Part shown: one piece after another, positions 24,503 through 36,684 of the stretch
Layout: each line of letters begins with the position of its first letter
Numbering within the stretch: the first letter of the stretch is position 1
Translations under genes and position numbers: made by a program
Notes under the pieces: model-generated
Database searches by the model: none
What the model saw: the letters and a program-made list of their open reading frames with translations, nothing else
Told to the model about the DNA's origin: nothing
Assembly: GCA_028386065.3 (NCBI GenBank)
Contig: JAKUCV010004788.1
Location: forward strand, 127,063 to 191,062
DNA length: 64,000 nucleotides
DNA from: Turnera subulata
Lineage: Eukaryota; Streptophyta; Magnoliopsida; Malpighiales; Passifloraceae
Reading direction: 5' to 3'

Positions 24503-26338
24503 TGATGCGTTTTATTTACGCGTGACTTTTTCAAATTTATAATTCTTGATCAATTCACAACACGACACACAAATAACTCACGAGTAAACGCAACGATTGT
24601 TAACTGCAAGTGCACAGTGTACTATATAGTGTAGTAGTCTAATCAAGGTCGATCCACGGAACAAGGAAAATAAGTACTACCTAATGTCACAACTTACGAT
24701 TATCTAGGAAAATCAAATAAAAGATGGTGTAGGGTGATGTCGACTAGGCTAGAAGGAAAAAAATAAAATCGCAGACTTAATCTAAAGTGAAGTTCTATCA
24801 ATATCTAAAGCAATCTAGGAAATCGGGGTTCACAAAAATACTATCTAGGTTTATCATGCATGGAATCAATATCTATGTTGATCTGTGATTGTGGGAAATT
24901 GTTTCTAATGTTTTAATCCTCAGCTCTCGCTTGTTGAATCAATTATTCAACAAAGATTACTATCTAGCTCTCGCATAGCCTAGTATCAATACTAAACTCA
25001 TTAAGCACAAAATAATCAATCAAGCCCTAAGAAACTATCAGCTCTCGCATATTTTAGCATCAATCAATCTATGTTCTTCTAGGTATCATCATATAAATCA
25101 CGCAGCTCTCGCATGTTGCAATCAATAAGAATCAATCCAAAGTAGATGATAAATTCGGCACACATAGATTGAACAATCAACACAATCAATTGAATAAACA
25201 TCAATTCATTTAAGAAAACCATAGAAGTAATTAGCTACATCCCTAATCCTAGATTAGAGAATTAGTTCATCATAATAAAATAGCAAATCATCAAAATTTC
25301 ACAAGAATTCATCAAGTAAACAATTAAACAGAAAGAGAATCGAATAAAAGAGAGAGTAGTGAAGTCGGGTAGCCGATTTGTGTTGGTGATGATGGCGTCG
25401 ACTTGTGCTCCTCTGGTGACGATTTCTGTTGCAATTGGACTGGTGATTCTGTGACTTTAAACCTTCAAATCTTGCTGGAAAAATATTGAATAGTTGTGGG
25501 GAATAACCTTTGAAATTGGATGAGAAATTTGGCACCACCTAGAGGATCCAAAAGAGTAAAAACCCTAACCCTACTAGTGTGTGTGACCTAATAACTAACC
25601 AATTCGGAAGAACTTCGCCCTCTGAATTCTGCCACCTGAATATGTTGACCTAGGGGGTCCTTTTATACTGTTAGCTGCTGGAATTCGGTGGGGCTTTCCT
25701 TCTTTGAATGGAAATTGAATTCTTGACTTGCACTCCAAGTTGGACTTTTGCCTGTTTTCTGACCCGAAATTTCCACGCCACTTAACTCCTACAAGACGTC
25801 AAAACTGGGAATTGGGCTATTCTACAATGTTCTAGATAATTGTCTTAGATTTCTGTGCATAAAAAGAACTCTTTAATTGGAATTTTGGAGCTCAAGATAT
25901 CGCCGAAACACTAGGCCTGGGTCGGCACAGAAAATCTGCATCCTGGGCTGGATTAAAATAATTACTGCTCATTGTAGACAAGTTCAAAAATTATGAAATT
26001 TAATCCAAAGAAATCTCTGGACGTCTTGTTTTGTCTCTATTTGGTCTCACTTAATTTCAATGCCTAGAACTCCCGAAATCTTCAAAATAGTCGTCTATGC
26101 TCACTGCAGAAAGTTTCCTAAATTGGGCCTGGTTTCCAAACTTAACTAAAAAGCTTCCACTCTTCAATAAAAATGACAAATTCCTGATAAAAATACTTAA
26201 TCAGCAAAATTGAAGTACTAATTGACACAATGCATGAAAAAACACAATAATATAAAGATTATACACATAATCGACCAAGAATACATAGTAAAAGCCATTC
26301 AAAACCATCAAGAAAACATTAACATTTAGATGTTATCA
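24503..26338 (-). repeat. Left (3') LTR of the Athila element
   Basis: 1836 bp; on the plus strand it starts TGATGCGTTTTATTTACGCG and ends TTAGATGTTATCA. It contains four copies of a motif of the type CAGCTCTCGCATATT at about 24922, 24964, 25040 and 25101. The right LTR keeps only two. A polypurine tract lies just beyond its right end (CTCCTCAAACTT on the plus strand, about 26341-26352). Confidence 0.9.
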
Positions 26339-28207
26339 AATCTCCTCAAACTTAAACTTTGTCTGTCCTCACGCAAATAAAACAAAATAAACCAAATGAG
26401 GGTTTTGAAAATCTTCTCCAAATCACACAATCAGTAAGAATTCATATCAAGACTTCCAAGATATTCACCAGGAGCTTATGAGTAATCATTTAAGATCAAA
26501 TCCGAAGAAAGAAAAAAAATTTCATGAAAAAGCATCCATGCCATAGTCAGACTTACCCGCACAAGCTTTCACACAAATCACTTAGCAAGAATCGATTTCC
26601 CATATGCATGCAAGAATGAATTGACGTCATAAAAATTTGAAAAAACTAGTCCCATAGGCAAATTCCAGAACTTAACTCCACTATTATGAATAAACACTCT
26701 AAAAAAGATCAATAGGACTTTACAAAGGGTTGTAATGGGGTCTTGGATAAAGGTTGATCAGAGAAAAGGTGTATAGAAAATCAAAGTCCAAAAATTCACT
26801 TAAGAAATGATTGCAATATGCATTATCAAGTGATTGAAAAGATTTCTCAAAGTGCAAGTCTTGAAGTAACATCCATCATGTGATTATCAAAAGAAATTCA
26901 ACTTGTTTTAGGAACCATTGATTGCGCAATTTCTCATCTCTTTTTTTGAATTTTTCTGATTTTTTTCTTTTTTCTGAATCGACTTTGTCGACAATTTTTT
27001 TTTTTCTGCGCTTGACATTCCATAACATACTTGAAACAATTGAAGCTCAAACATTCAATGCATAGATCTTCTTGGATGTGAAAAGATACGGTACAATTGC
27101 ATTTATCATAGAACAAAAATCTCTTAAGGAACTTTGAAAAATACGGTATGGATAATGAAAAAAAAAAGAATGGTAGCTATATGGTTTCAAAGGGTTGAAG
27201 GTGGGTAAATGTGGGTAATGAAAGAAAAACTAGCTACCATGATTTAGGCTCAAAAGGGGTTAAACAAGGAATAATAATAAGGGTAGGCTTTTTATTGGCT
27301 TGTTGGTTCAAACAAAGAATGCCTAAATCATCTCTTTCATTGAGCATTTATGAGAAAAATTTGCTTTGAAAAGTTCTGAAAACTTGTTCTAGGACATATA
27401 TGTTGACGTCAAAAGTTTTGAAAAATAATGCGTAGGGTGTCGAAAAATGCTATGCAAAGAATGCTGGAACTTGCATGAATTCATCATAACTATGCATGAA
27501 CACAAGATCAATCAAACTTCTTGTATCTAAAAGAAAAAGATTTAAAAAACTCAAAGTAACTCTCCTGGTTATCCATCAACAAAAACATCTTGATCATAGA
27601 ATGGTGGGTTTGAAAACAATTTGAAAAATAAAGAAAAATCTTTTTGTTTTTTTTTTCGAAAATTTTTTATTTTTGTTGATTTTTTTGAAATTTTTTTTGG
27701 AAAAAAGATTTTGAAAAATAATTTTGAAAATAATTTGAAAACCATTTTAAAAAAGTAAAGTTGAAAACCGATTTTGAAATTTTTTTTGAAAAAGTAATGG
27801 CTTTACTAAGTAATCTAGAATAAAAAAATATGCATACTCAATATATTAAAGTCAAAAACATGTTCTTTATTGACACTAAGCAAAAACAAAAACAAACAAA
27901 TTGCAAAGAAATTTGTTCCCCCTCCTCAAACTTAAATCGGACAATGTCCTCATTGGCCAAGAAAGAAAAGAATCAAATGGTAAAAAGATAGGCACATAGG
28001 AGAGGCACTCTCCTCAAACTTAGATAAAAACATGTATAGCACATAACAAAAGATAATCCAAGTAAGAGAGAAAGTAAGAATCAACCATAAGAAAGATAGA
28101 GAAATCGAAATTGCATTGCCACGAGGATGACTAGCATTTACTGCATCCTACAAAAGTAAAGACATAAAGAAATAAAAACACAACACATAGAATGATGATG
28201 CATGAAA
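26339..28207 (-). other. 3' untranslated region of the Athila element
   Basis: No coding seen. It contains at least three polypurine-tract-like sites on the minus strand, read on the plus strand as CTCCTCAAACTTAAA at about 26341, 27926 and 28011. The one next to the LTR is the expected priming site; the others look like duplicated copies. About 27630-27800 is a T/A-rich low-complexity run. Confidence 0.65.
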
Positions 28208-29408
28208 CTACTCGGCAAGTTTGTTCTCTATGTTCTCTAGCTTCTTCCTAAGTTGTGCGATGGTCTTCTCTTGTTCATCCAATTTACTGCACATGACTCT
28301 CCCTAACTTATCAACAACGTTGACCAACTTATCCATTTGAGAGAGTAATTCGCCGGTGGTTTTGTTGAGATTGGCAATGCCATCGACTTGAGCTTCCCAT
28401 CCCATGAGAAAGTCGAAGATATTGGAGGAATCGGACTCCACAGATGATGTAGACGATGATGGCTTACGGTGGGTCGGTTGTGTGCTAACACAAAAGAATT
28501 CCTCATCAACCTCTTCTTCATCATTAAAAGGATATGGATCAATGGGGTCATGGAGTTCTAGGGCCATTGCTGCGGCAACATGCTTATGCATAGTCTCAAG
28601 TGCGGGGTTAGAAGGGGTTAAAGTGTAGGGAACTAGGTTAATTCCTAAGAATTTTGCGATATGAGTGATCAGCACTCCATATGCTTTCTCGCCTTCTCCT
28701 TTGCAAATATGAGCAAAAGTTTGCAACAACCAAAGTCCTCCATTGAGTTTGTACCCGTGTACCATGCAATAGAGTACAAAAAGCTCATCACATTGCACCT
28801 TGTGTGCATCTTTGGTTCTTCTAAAGAAAGAGTGTGCCAAAACTCTGTGTAAATACCTCAGTGCATTGTCCTTAATGCACAAGTCATTAGCCAAGCCTTT
28901 GAAGCGCGCATATGAAGTACTGCAAAGTGTATTCCACATGACACTGGCATTAAAGCCACAACTAGGAACTCGCCATCCTTCGGCATCAAAACCAAAAAAT
29001 CTTGTTGAAATCAATTAAGCTCATCTCATAGTCCTTCCTTGCAAGCCGAAACTTGACATAGCCGGAATCATGAATGTCCTTGAGATCCACGTCATACCCA
29101 AAAGTAGAAAGAAACTCATAAGTAAGCTCCTCGTATGACGGCTCCTTAATCTTGCAAAAATCGACTAGTCCTATGTTGGCAAGGTACTTGCCAATCGGCT
29201 CCTCAAGATTGTAAGATTCAACCACCACAAAATCAATGTACCTCGTAGGAATTAGAGGCCTCCTAATCAGCTTGTCAAACCTAGCGCGATTCTCTTCATA
29301 AATCCATCCCGGATTATAGTCGGTAAACTTAGGCATAGGCATAAAGCGCGGGGTATGGTCGGTGATGGTGAAGTTGGGTCGGCAAGGGTTGTTTGTGGGA
29401 AAAGTCAT
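28208..29408 (-). pseudogene. Athila post-pol ORF (env-position, ATHILA ORF-1-like), one frameshift
   Basis: Two overlapping minus-strand frames (29408 down to 28986, then 29014 down to 28208) form about 400 residues, split by a single-base slip in a T6 run at about 28990-29000. The N-terminal half has RFDKLIRRPLIPTRY and a tyrosine- and proline-rich stretch. The middle has the blocks LHRVLAHSFFRR and YGVLITHIAKFLGIN. The C-terminal 80 residues are a predicted coiled coil (LEQEKTIAQLRKKLENIENK-type heptads) after a Ser-rich acidic linker. Such ORFs sit after pol in Athila elements and have been called env-like. I see no convincing signal peptide or membrane segment. Function is unknown. It is far better preserved than the same copy's pol. 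Confidence 0.8.
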
Positions 29409-30719
29409 CTTGAACTAGGGCTAAAGAGGGTAGGAGACGAAAAGAAATCGAAGAAAAACCTAAAGGGTGCTAGGGAAGTGAAATCGGCACTAGGTGTATA
29501 GATGTCTAGAGCTTGAATGTTTTGGTGTGGAAAAATATGGGGCGTGTGGGTGTGTATTTATAGGCTCTAGAGGCGGTGGAAAAAGGGGTGTTGGTGCCGA
29601 CTTCTAGTCCTATGGGTACTAGGAATCCTCCTCAAACTAGTATTCAAGGTGGGTGTGTACTAGGAATCCTATTTCTCCAAGGATTAGAAAATCCATAAAA
29701 AAAAAAATAATTACTAAATCCTAATCCTAAAAACTACAGGAATACTAACCTATATATTTTTGGTGGGTGTAGGACTAACTAAAAAAAATTGCAAAGGGTT
29801 CCCCTAAAAATCCAAGTCGGTTGCGCCTTTTTGCTCTCGGGTCGATGCGCCCTTTTTGCAGAATGGCGTGCCTTGGTGCGCCTGGGTGTGCTGGTTGGCG
29901 CGCCTGCGGGGTGTGCCGATTGGTGCGTCCTGGTGCGCTCGGGTGCGCATGTAGGTGCGTCCGGCCGGGCTGGTGGGTGCGCGCTGACCTGCGCATTGGC
30001 GGGCCTTGGTGCGTGCTGATGCGCGGGTTAGTATGCCTTTCCTAGCCCGTGGGCACGCTAATTGTCCTTCTTTTACGCCACGGTGCACTAATCGGTATGT
30101 CCTAATTTCAAATTTTTTGTTTTTCTATTTTTTTATTTTTATCTTTTTAATGAATTATGAAAAGATAAAAATCCTAGGGTGCTATAAAAATAAAGAAATT
30201 CCTAAAAACTAATCCTAAAATTTGTCTCCTCTAATTTAGCCTAGTTTGTTATGAGCTTGCCATAGGAACCTAAGGGTAAGTGCTAAATGTATATGAATGC
30301 ATCAAAAAAATAAAATCCAACAAAGCACTCAAGCAAATTATCACACAAATTACGCAGCAAAGTAAAGGTTTGAGTTTAAGAAAAGCTTCTTTGATTAATT
30401 TGATGAAGAATTCGTCTTGACCCTTCCAATCTGGTTGATCTCTCCTTGAAAAATTCCTTCTTCTTGCAATCTGCATAGACTCAAAAACAAAACAAAAATT
30501 AATAAAAATAAAAGACTCAAAACACTAAACTACCTTAAATTGTTGGTTGCCTCCCATACAGCGCTTCTTTACTATCGTCTTAACTGGACTGGATGGATGG
30601 GTAGTTATGGTGGATCATGAAGCTTTTCGGTAAATTGCCTCCCATGAAAATCGCCTTGATACTGGACATGATCATAATTACTCTCATCTTTCGGAATATA
30701 TCCCATGCGATATAGATAT
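29409..30719 (-). other. Spacer between truncated pol and the post-pol ORF, with a GC-rich island
   Basis: Integrase should lie between RNase H and the post-pol ORF, but no HHCC or DDE motif can be found. About 29815-30070 is strikingly GC-rich in an AT-rich element and built of degenerate repeats around GGTGCGC and TTGGCGCG. On the minus strand near 30550-30650 the words CATGGGAGGCAA and TATGGGAGGCAA occur. A TGGGAGGCAAC box in this position is familiar from Athila elements. Confidence 0.6.
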
Positions 30720-31772
30720 TCAACGAACTAGAAAAACTAGAGAGGTTTCTTTGTGGAAATCGCATTGATCATTGGCGAGGTAATCGTTCGGCAGTGCGTC
30801 ATTGATCGGCTTCACCTCTCCTTGCTTCTCGTTTTTCTCTAATTGCAATTGTGATAAATGGTCAGCAACTAAATTCTTCGTTCCTTTCTTGTCCTTGATC
30901 TCTAGGTCGGATTCTTGCAACATAAAAATCCATCGAAGAAGTCGTGGTTTCGCATCTTTCTTCTGGAGCAAATACTTCAATGCAGCGTGGTCCATATGAA
31001 CAATCACCTTGGAACCCAAAAGGTAACTCCTGAACTTGTCAATTGCGAATACAATAGCTAATAACTTCTTCTGCATAGTTGCATAATTAACTTGAGCATC
31101 ATCATACGGACAAGTGAACGTCGTCTTCTCTTGATCATTCAGGTGAATAGGTATCTGACAGAATCCCAAATATCCGTCCAAATAGCAATAATAAGAATGC
31201 TTAGCCAGTTGCTCAAGCATTTGATCAATAAACGGCAGTGGAAAGTGATCCTTGCGTGTAGCACTATTCAGCTTCCTATATTCAATACACATTCTCCATC
31301 CTGTAACAGTCCTCGTAGGAATCAAGTCGTCATCCTTGTTCTTGACTACTGTCATTCCTCCTTTCTTCGGTACCATGTGAACTGGGGCTACCCATTCACT
31401 ATCAAAAATCGGATAAATAATCCCTGCATCAAGAAGCTTAAGAATCTCCTTTTTCACAACTTCCTTCATATTCTCATTAAGCCTCCTTTGACTTTCAATG
31501 CTCGGTTTGCTACCTTCCTCAAGCGAAATCCGATGCATGCAGAATGTAGGACTAATTCCCTTCAAGTCTTCAACAGAATATCCAATAGCTTTTCTATGCT
31601 TCCTAAGCACATCAAGTAGTATCTCCTTCTCTACTTTACTCAACTCAGCATTGATAATAACAAGATATGTAGAGTCGGGACCTAAGAATGGATACCATAG
31701 CTTAGACGGTAATGGTTTCAGCTCTACCTTTGGCGCGCTCTGAACATCAACTTTCTTCTCTTCTCCAATCAT
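30720..31772 (-). pseudogene. Athila RT-RNase H with the RT catalytic core deleted
   Basis: A 350-codon open frame. The RT N-terminal part is well kept: GISPTFCMHRISLEE, VAPVHMVPKKGG, TGWRMCIEYRKLN, DHFPLPFIDQMLE. After EKTTFTCPY (about residue 220) it jumps to DDAQVNYATMQKKLLAIVFA of RNase H. The FMDD catalytic block and the connection domain are thus lost in frame. RNase H continues with VHMDHAALKYLLQKKDAKPRLLRW. It is out of frame with the gag-protease part. Even if translated it could not polymerise DNA. Confidence 0.88.
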
Positions 31773-31774
31773 CT

Positions 31775-34294
31775 CTAGCTCTTGTCTTTGGTCGCTTCCA
31801 GTGGTGGTGTGGATTGCAAAATTTCTGCACTTTCGGCAATCTCCAAATCGTCATCTTCAGCAGTGCTACTCGTCACCAAGCAATTCAAGAGTGGATCATC
31901 ACTACTCGCTATTTTGTTCACTTCCTTCACGGCAACATCAATAAAATCAACTCGGAAGCAATTGTTTTCTTCAAGTGGTCCTTCGGTAGCACAAAAGACA
32001 TTGAACTCGATTTTCTCATTCCTAATCCTTAAAGTAAGCTTTCCATCACGAACAACAATTTGAGCTCCAGCAATAGCTACGAACGGGCTCCCAAGAATAA
32101 TCGGCATTTGAAAATCAATCTCCATGTTGAGCACCACAAAATCGACTGGTACAAAGAACTTCCCAACCTTAATTGGAATATCCTCCAATATCCCCACTGG
32201 ATATTTGACAGAACGATCCGCAAGTTGAAGAGAGATGGTAGTCGGCTTCATATCTCCAATGTCGAGCTTCTCAGCGATTCGCTTTGGAATAAGACTAACA
32301 CTGGCTCCCAAATCACATAGAGATCACTCAATGCACATAGAATCAATATTGCAAGGAATAGAGAAACTTCTAGGGTCCTTCAGTTTTGGCGGCAGCTTGT
32401 TCTGCAGGATTGCACTGCACTCCTCCGTCAAAGCCACTGTCTCGTAATCTTCTAGCTTCCTTTTCCTGAAAAGAATTTCCTTGAGAAACTTAGCATAAGC
32501 AGGCATTTGAGAAATTACTTCAGTAAATGGAACATTAGTATGCAATTTCTTTAAATGTTCAAGAAATCTCCAGAATTGTTTGTCTTTTTTGCCCTGCTGA
32601 AGTCGCTGAGGGAATGGAACCGGTGGTTCATAAGCTCTGACTTCAGGCCATATCTCTTTCGGTTGCTCTCTTTTCTGCTTCGCTAACTTCCACTTGGGAA
32701 TCCATTTCTCTTGCTCTTGCTTCTTTTCCTCTGCTCCCTTTTCAGATAACTGCTTCTCTACTTTCGGTTGCTCATCTTCTTCCTCTTGCTTAATGATGGT
32801 GTCGGCTTCATCTTCATTAGGTGGATAGGGATCATCTAATTGCTTGCTTCTAAGTGCTACAGCTTTGACTTGCTCTCTCGGATTAACTATGGGCTATCCC
32901 GGCAGGTTTCCTGGTGTCCTCATGATCGCCTCTGGTTGCTGCGCAAGTTGCGTCTCAAGAATCTTCGAGTGAGTCTCCATATTCGCCATCCGATTGTTGA
33001 ATCCTTGCATCATATCTGTTTGCATACGTTGAGTCTCCATTATGGCTTTCATCATAGATGTAAGCTCCATGTCTTGATTCTTCGGAATTTGCATGCTTGA
33101 ACTCTTCTGCCCATAATCGTTCCTTTGAAAGTTGCCTTGCTGGTTCGGGTTGGTCTCCCTCCAGGAGAAATTAGGATGATTCCTCCATTCCGAATTGTAT
33201 GCGTTGGTGTAGGGTCCCCGTTGTTGTTGGCGTTGATGAATGTAATTCATCTGTTCAATCGTCAAGTCTTCTCCGGTTGGACAATTCATTGAATTCTGTC
33301 CAGCACCTGCACATTTATCACATATTAAACTCGGCATAACAGCAGCAACACATGATTTAACCTACTGACTCAAAGAATCTAGCTTCGAATTAAGCATTGT
33401 CACTGTCTCCACTTCCAAAATTCCAGCTACTCGCTTGTTGTTTGATCGTGAAGAGCTCTGGTAACTGTTACTCGCCATCGTCTCCAACTTCTGATACGCC
33501 ACATCGGGTGCTTGTGCCATGAATGCCCCTCCTGAAGCTGAGTCCAAACTCATGCGCAAAGGCTCATTTAAACCACTAAAGAATGATTGAACTACAGGCC
33601 ATTCGGGTAATCCATGTTGTGGGCATCCTTGAATAAGATCCTTGTAACGTTCCCATGCTTCACAAAAACTTTCTCCATCGAATTGAGTGAATGATGTAAT
33701 CTTGCTTCGGATACGTGCTGCTTTATCAGGTGGATAATATTTGGCAAGAAAAGCCTTTGAAAGCTCCTCCCACGTCTTGTATGTTCCAGCTGCTCCTGAC
33801 ATCAACCACTTCTTAGCCTTGCCTTGCAAAGAAAACGGGAATAAAAGAAGTCGAATTGCATCATCAGTCGCCCCATTGATCTTGATCAAATCACAAATCT
33901 CCGTAAACGTCTGTAGATGTTGATTCGGGTCCCCATTATCCAAGCATCCAAATTGTTCCTGTTGCACCATGTGAATGAGTGCTGTCTTCAGTTCGAAATT
34001 GTTGGCATTGATCGCTGGACTTGCAATGCTCGACTGCAGGATATCCAAACTCGGTGTTGCGTAGTCACGCAATGTCTTGTTCCCTTCTTCTGCCATGATG
34101 ACTGTCTCGAAATTATCTACTATAACTTCTGCTTCCTCTTCTATTACATTGTCTTGAAGAAACTCCACAGGCTCTACAACTTGCTTCCGCTTTCGCTTGT
34201 TCGTGCGTAGTTGCTTGTGTAATGTTCTCTCGATCTCCGGATTGATCTCAGGAATTGGACTCGTTGAAGCACCGTGTCTCGTCTTGGGCATCAA
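31775..34294 (-). pseudogene. Athila gag-protease, one frame with three stops
   Basis: One frame of 840 codons. Residues 1-310 are a retrotransposon gag with PINANNFELK, FSLQGKAKKWL and WEELSKAFLAKYYPP. Then come a zinc-finger-like CDKCAGAGQNSMNC (about 33300) and the Athila segment NSEWRNHPNFSW. An acidic, lysine-rich linker follows, then the protease CDLGASVSLIPK (about 32305). Stops at 33362, 32894 and 32324 fit C-to-T changes of CAG, CAG and CGA codons. A one-base shift near 31775 puts RT in another frame. The start at 34294 gives a basic N-terminus (MPKTRHGAS). Confidence 0.88.
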
Positions 34295-34430
34295 ACAAAA
34301 TCGACAACACTATATAAAAAAAGAAAAACAAAAATTGATTAAATAAAATAAAAAGAAATAAAAAAACTAATGCGAAAAATAAAATCTAAAGTAATCTAGC
34401 TGCAATCTCAATAGTATTAAAAGAGTTTGT

Positions 34431-34448
34431 TCCCCGGCAACGGCGCCA
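34431..34448 (-). other. Primer-binding site of the Athila element (tRNA-Asp type)
   Basis: On the minus strand TGGCGCCGTTGCCGGGGA, 18 nt, beginning 8 bases from the LTR end. This is the tRNA-Asp-type PBS typical of Athila elements. Confidence 0.9.
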
Positions 34449-34456
34449 GAAAAGCT

Positions 34457-36158
34457 TGATGCGTTTTATTTACGCGTGACTTTTTCAAATTTATAATTCT
34501 TGATCAATTCACAACACGACACACAACACGATTGTTAACTGCAAGCGCACAGTGTACTATGTAGTGTAGTAGTCTAATCAAGGTCGATGCACGAAACAAG
34601 GGAAATAAGTACTACCTAATGTCACAACTTGCGATTATCTAGTCAAATCAAATAAAAGATGGTGTAGGGTGATGTCGACTAGGCTAGAAGGAAAAGAAAT
34701 AAAATCGTAGACTTAATCCAAAATGAAGTTCTTTCTATATCTAAAGCAATCTAGGAAATCGGGGTTCACACAATTACTATATAGGTTTAACATGCATGGA
34801 ATCGATATCTATGTTGATGTGTAATTTTGGGCAATTGTTTCTAATGTCTTAATCCTCAGCTCTCGCATATTTTAGCATCAATCAATCTATGTTCTTCTAG
34901 GTATCATCATATAAATCACGTAGCTCTTGCATATTGCAATCAATAAGAATCAATCCAAAGTAGATAATAAATTCGTCACACATAGATTGAACAATCAACA
35001 CAATCAATTGAATAAATATCAATGCAATTAAGAAAACCATAGAAGTAATTGGCTACATCCCTAATCCTAGATTAGAGAATTAGTTCATCATAATAAAATA
35101 GCAAATCATCAAAATCTCACAAGAATTCATGAAGTAAACAATTAAACAGAAAGAGAATCAAATAAAAAAGAGAGTAGTGAAGTCGGGTAGCCGATTTGTG
35201 TTGGTGATGATGGCATCGACTTGTGCTCCTCTGGTGAAGACTTCTGCTGCAATTGGACTAGTGATTCTGTGACTTTAAATCTTCAAATCATGCTGGAAAA
35301 ACGTTGAATTGTTGTGGGGAATAACCTTTGAAATTGGATCAGAAATTCGGCACCACCTAGAGGATCCAAAAGAGTGAAAACTAACCCTACTAGTGTCTGT
35401 GACCTAATAACTAACCAATTCGGTAGAGCTTCGCCCTCTGACTTCTGCCTCCTGAATATGTCGACCTAGGGGGTCCTTTTATATTGTCTTTAGCTGCTAG
35501 AAGTCGGTGGGGCTCTCCTTGTTTGAATGGAAATTGAATTCTTGACTTGCACTCCAAGTTGGACTTTTGCTTGTTTTCTGACATGAAATTTGCACGCCAC
35601 TTAACTCCTAGAAGACATCCGAATTAGGTGTTGGGCTCTTCTACAAAGTTCTAGATAATTCTCTCAACTTTCTCTCCACAATTAGAACTCTTCAATTGGA
35701 CTTCTGTAGCTCAAGATATCGCCTAACAATTGGGCCTGGGTCGGCACAGAAAATCTGCTTCCTGGGCCGGATTAAAATAATTACTGCTCCTTGTTGACAC
35801 GTCCAAAAATTATGAAATTTAATCCATAGAAAGCTCTAGAAGTCTAGCTTTGTCTCCAATTGGTCTCACTTAATTTAGATACCTATAACTCCCGAAATCG
35901 TCTAAATAGTCGGTTGTGCTCACTGCAGAAAGTTTCCTAAAATTGGGTCTACTTTCCAAACTTGGCTAAAAAGCTTCCATTCTTCAATAAAAACGATAAC
36001 TTCCTGATAAAAACACTTAATCAGCAAAATTGAAGTACTAATTGACACAATGCACGAAAACACACTATAATATAACGATTATACACATAATCGACCAAGA
36101 ATACATAGTAAAAGCCATTCAAAACCATCATGAAAACACTAACATTTAGATGTTATCA
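34457..36158 (-). repeat. Right (5') LTR of the Athila element
   Basis: 1702 bp, same ends as the left LTR. The shorter length is largely explained by a deletion of about 118 bp whose ends coincide with two CAGCTCTCGC repeats (compare 24922-25040 with 34857), as expected for slippage or unequal exchange between direct repeats. Confidence 0.9.
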
Positions 36159-36163
36159 GTGAC

Positions 36164-36278
36164 AACCCTTCACGACCGGTAGATCAAGACCTGGACTCCA
36201 AGATCTTCTACTTTCGCTGCTAGGACATCAAGTAGGTGTCCTAATCTATTTCATTCAGGAGATATATGTTTTCCTTCA
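36164..36278 (+). repeat. 3' LTR of the old copia element, second part
   Basis: Resumes after the duplicated GTGAC with ACCCTTCACGACCGGTAGA and ends TTTTCCTTCA, matching 6353-6466. It is followed by GCGGC, the target duplication of the outer element. Confidence 0.88.
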
Positions 36279-36684
36279 GCGGCTATAGTATTATGTGGCA
36301 AGTATCTTCTAAGGTTGTTCAGTAAAAGTAAAAAATTAATACTTAAATATCGTTAATTAATTAATTACATCTTTTGCCATATGAACTCGTTTTTTTTTAA
36401 AAAAAATGGGACACATAAAATGCCTAGTGATGATGGAGTAATTATACAGAGACCTAAAATGCAGACCAACAAGTTGCTGCTGAAAGATTAGACTTTGTCT
36501 TTTCTTTTTCTCTCTTTTTTACTTCTGGTATTCTTTACGCACCAACAGAATTAACAAAAGAATAAGCATCCTCATTAACCAAACACAATTATACCCTTTC
36601 AAGCCATAAAACATTTTGCCTCTTGTATTAAATGTACGTAAGTAATATAGATACCACCACATGTCAACTATTTCATCACAAAAC
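36279..36684. other. Spacer between two elements; holds direct-repeat copy B
   Basis: AT-rich with no gene. 36380-36539 is the second copy of the repeat at 5651-5809. Confidence 0.6.

Larger units (their letters stand above)
24503..36158 (-). mobile_element. Athila-type Ty3 element, minus strand, 11.7 kb
   Basis: Terminal LTRs lie at 24503-26338 and 34457-36158, with a perfect 5-bp target duplication GTGAC at 24498-24502 and 36159-36163. Reading the minus strand, the order is: right LTR, PBS for tRNA-Asp, gag-protease, truncated RT-RNase H, GC-rich spacer, post-pol ORF, polypurine tract, left LTR. The RT catalytic core and the whole integrase are missing, so the copy is non-autonomous. The post-pol ORF is the best preserved part. 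Confidence 0.93.
6134..36278 (+). mobile_element. Old Ty1/copia element, host of two nested insertions
   Basis: The two ends carry related LTRs: 6134-6466 at the left, and 24258-24502 plus 36164-36278 at the right, the latter split by an insertion. Both start TGTTGGGTTATATTGTA and end in CTTCA. A primer-binding site follows the left LTR and a GAGTGGGAGA polypurine tract precedes the right one. The flanks are GCGGG and GCGGC, a 5-bp target duplication with one mismatch. Removing the chromovirus (8111-19162) and the Athila element (24503-36158) leaves about 7.4 kb, a normal copia size. Coding is badly decayed; only integrase end, reverse transcriptase and RNase H traces can be read. Confidence 0.85.

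Noticed and set aside
28208..29408. Calling the Athila post-pol ORF a true viral envelope gene
   Set aside because: No signal peptide, fusion peptide or membrane anchor is visible. The name env-like refers only to its position.
29789..30088. Overlapping Cys/Gly/Arg-rich frames in the GC-rich Athila island
   Set aside because: Open in four frames because of GC-rich repeats; no homologous protein recognised, so no gene called.
31092..31619. 175-codon plus-strand frame across the Athila RT
   Set aside because: It is the antisense shadow of the RT-RNase H frame at 30720-31772, which has clear motifs.
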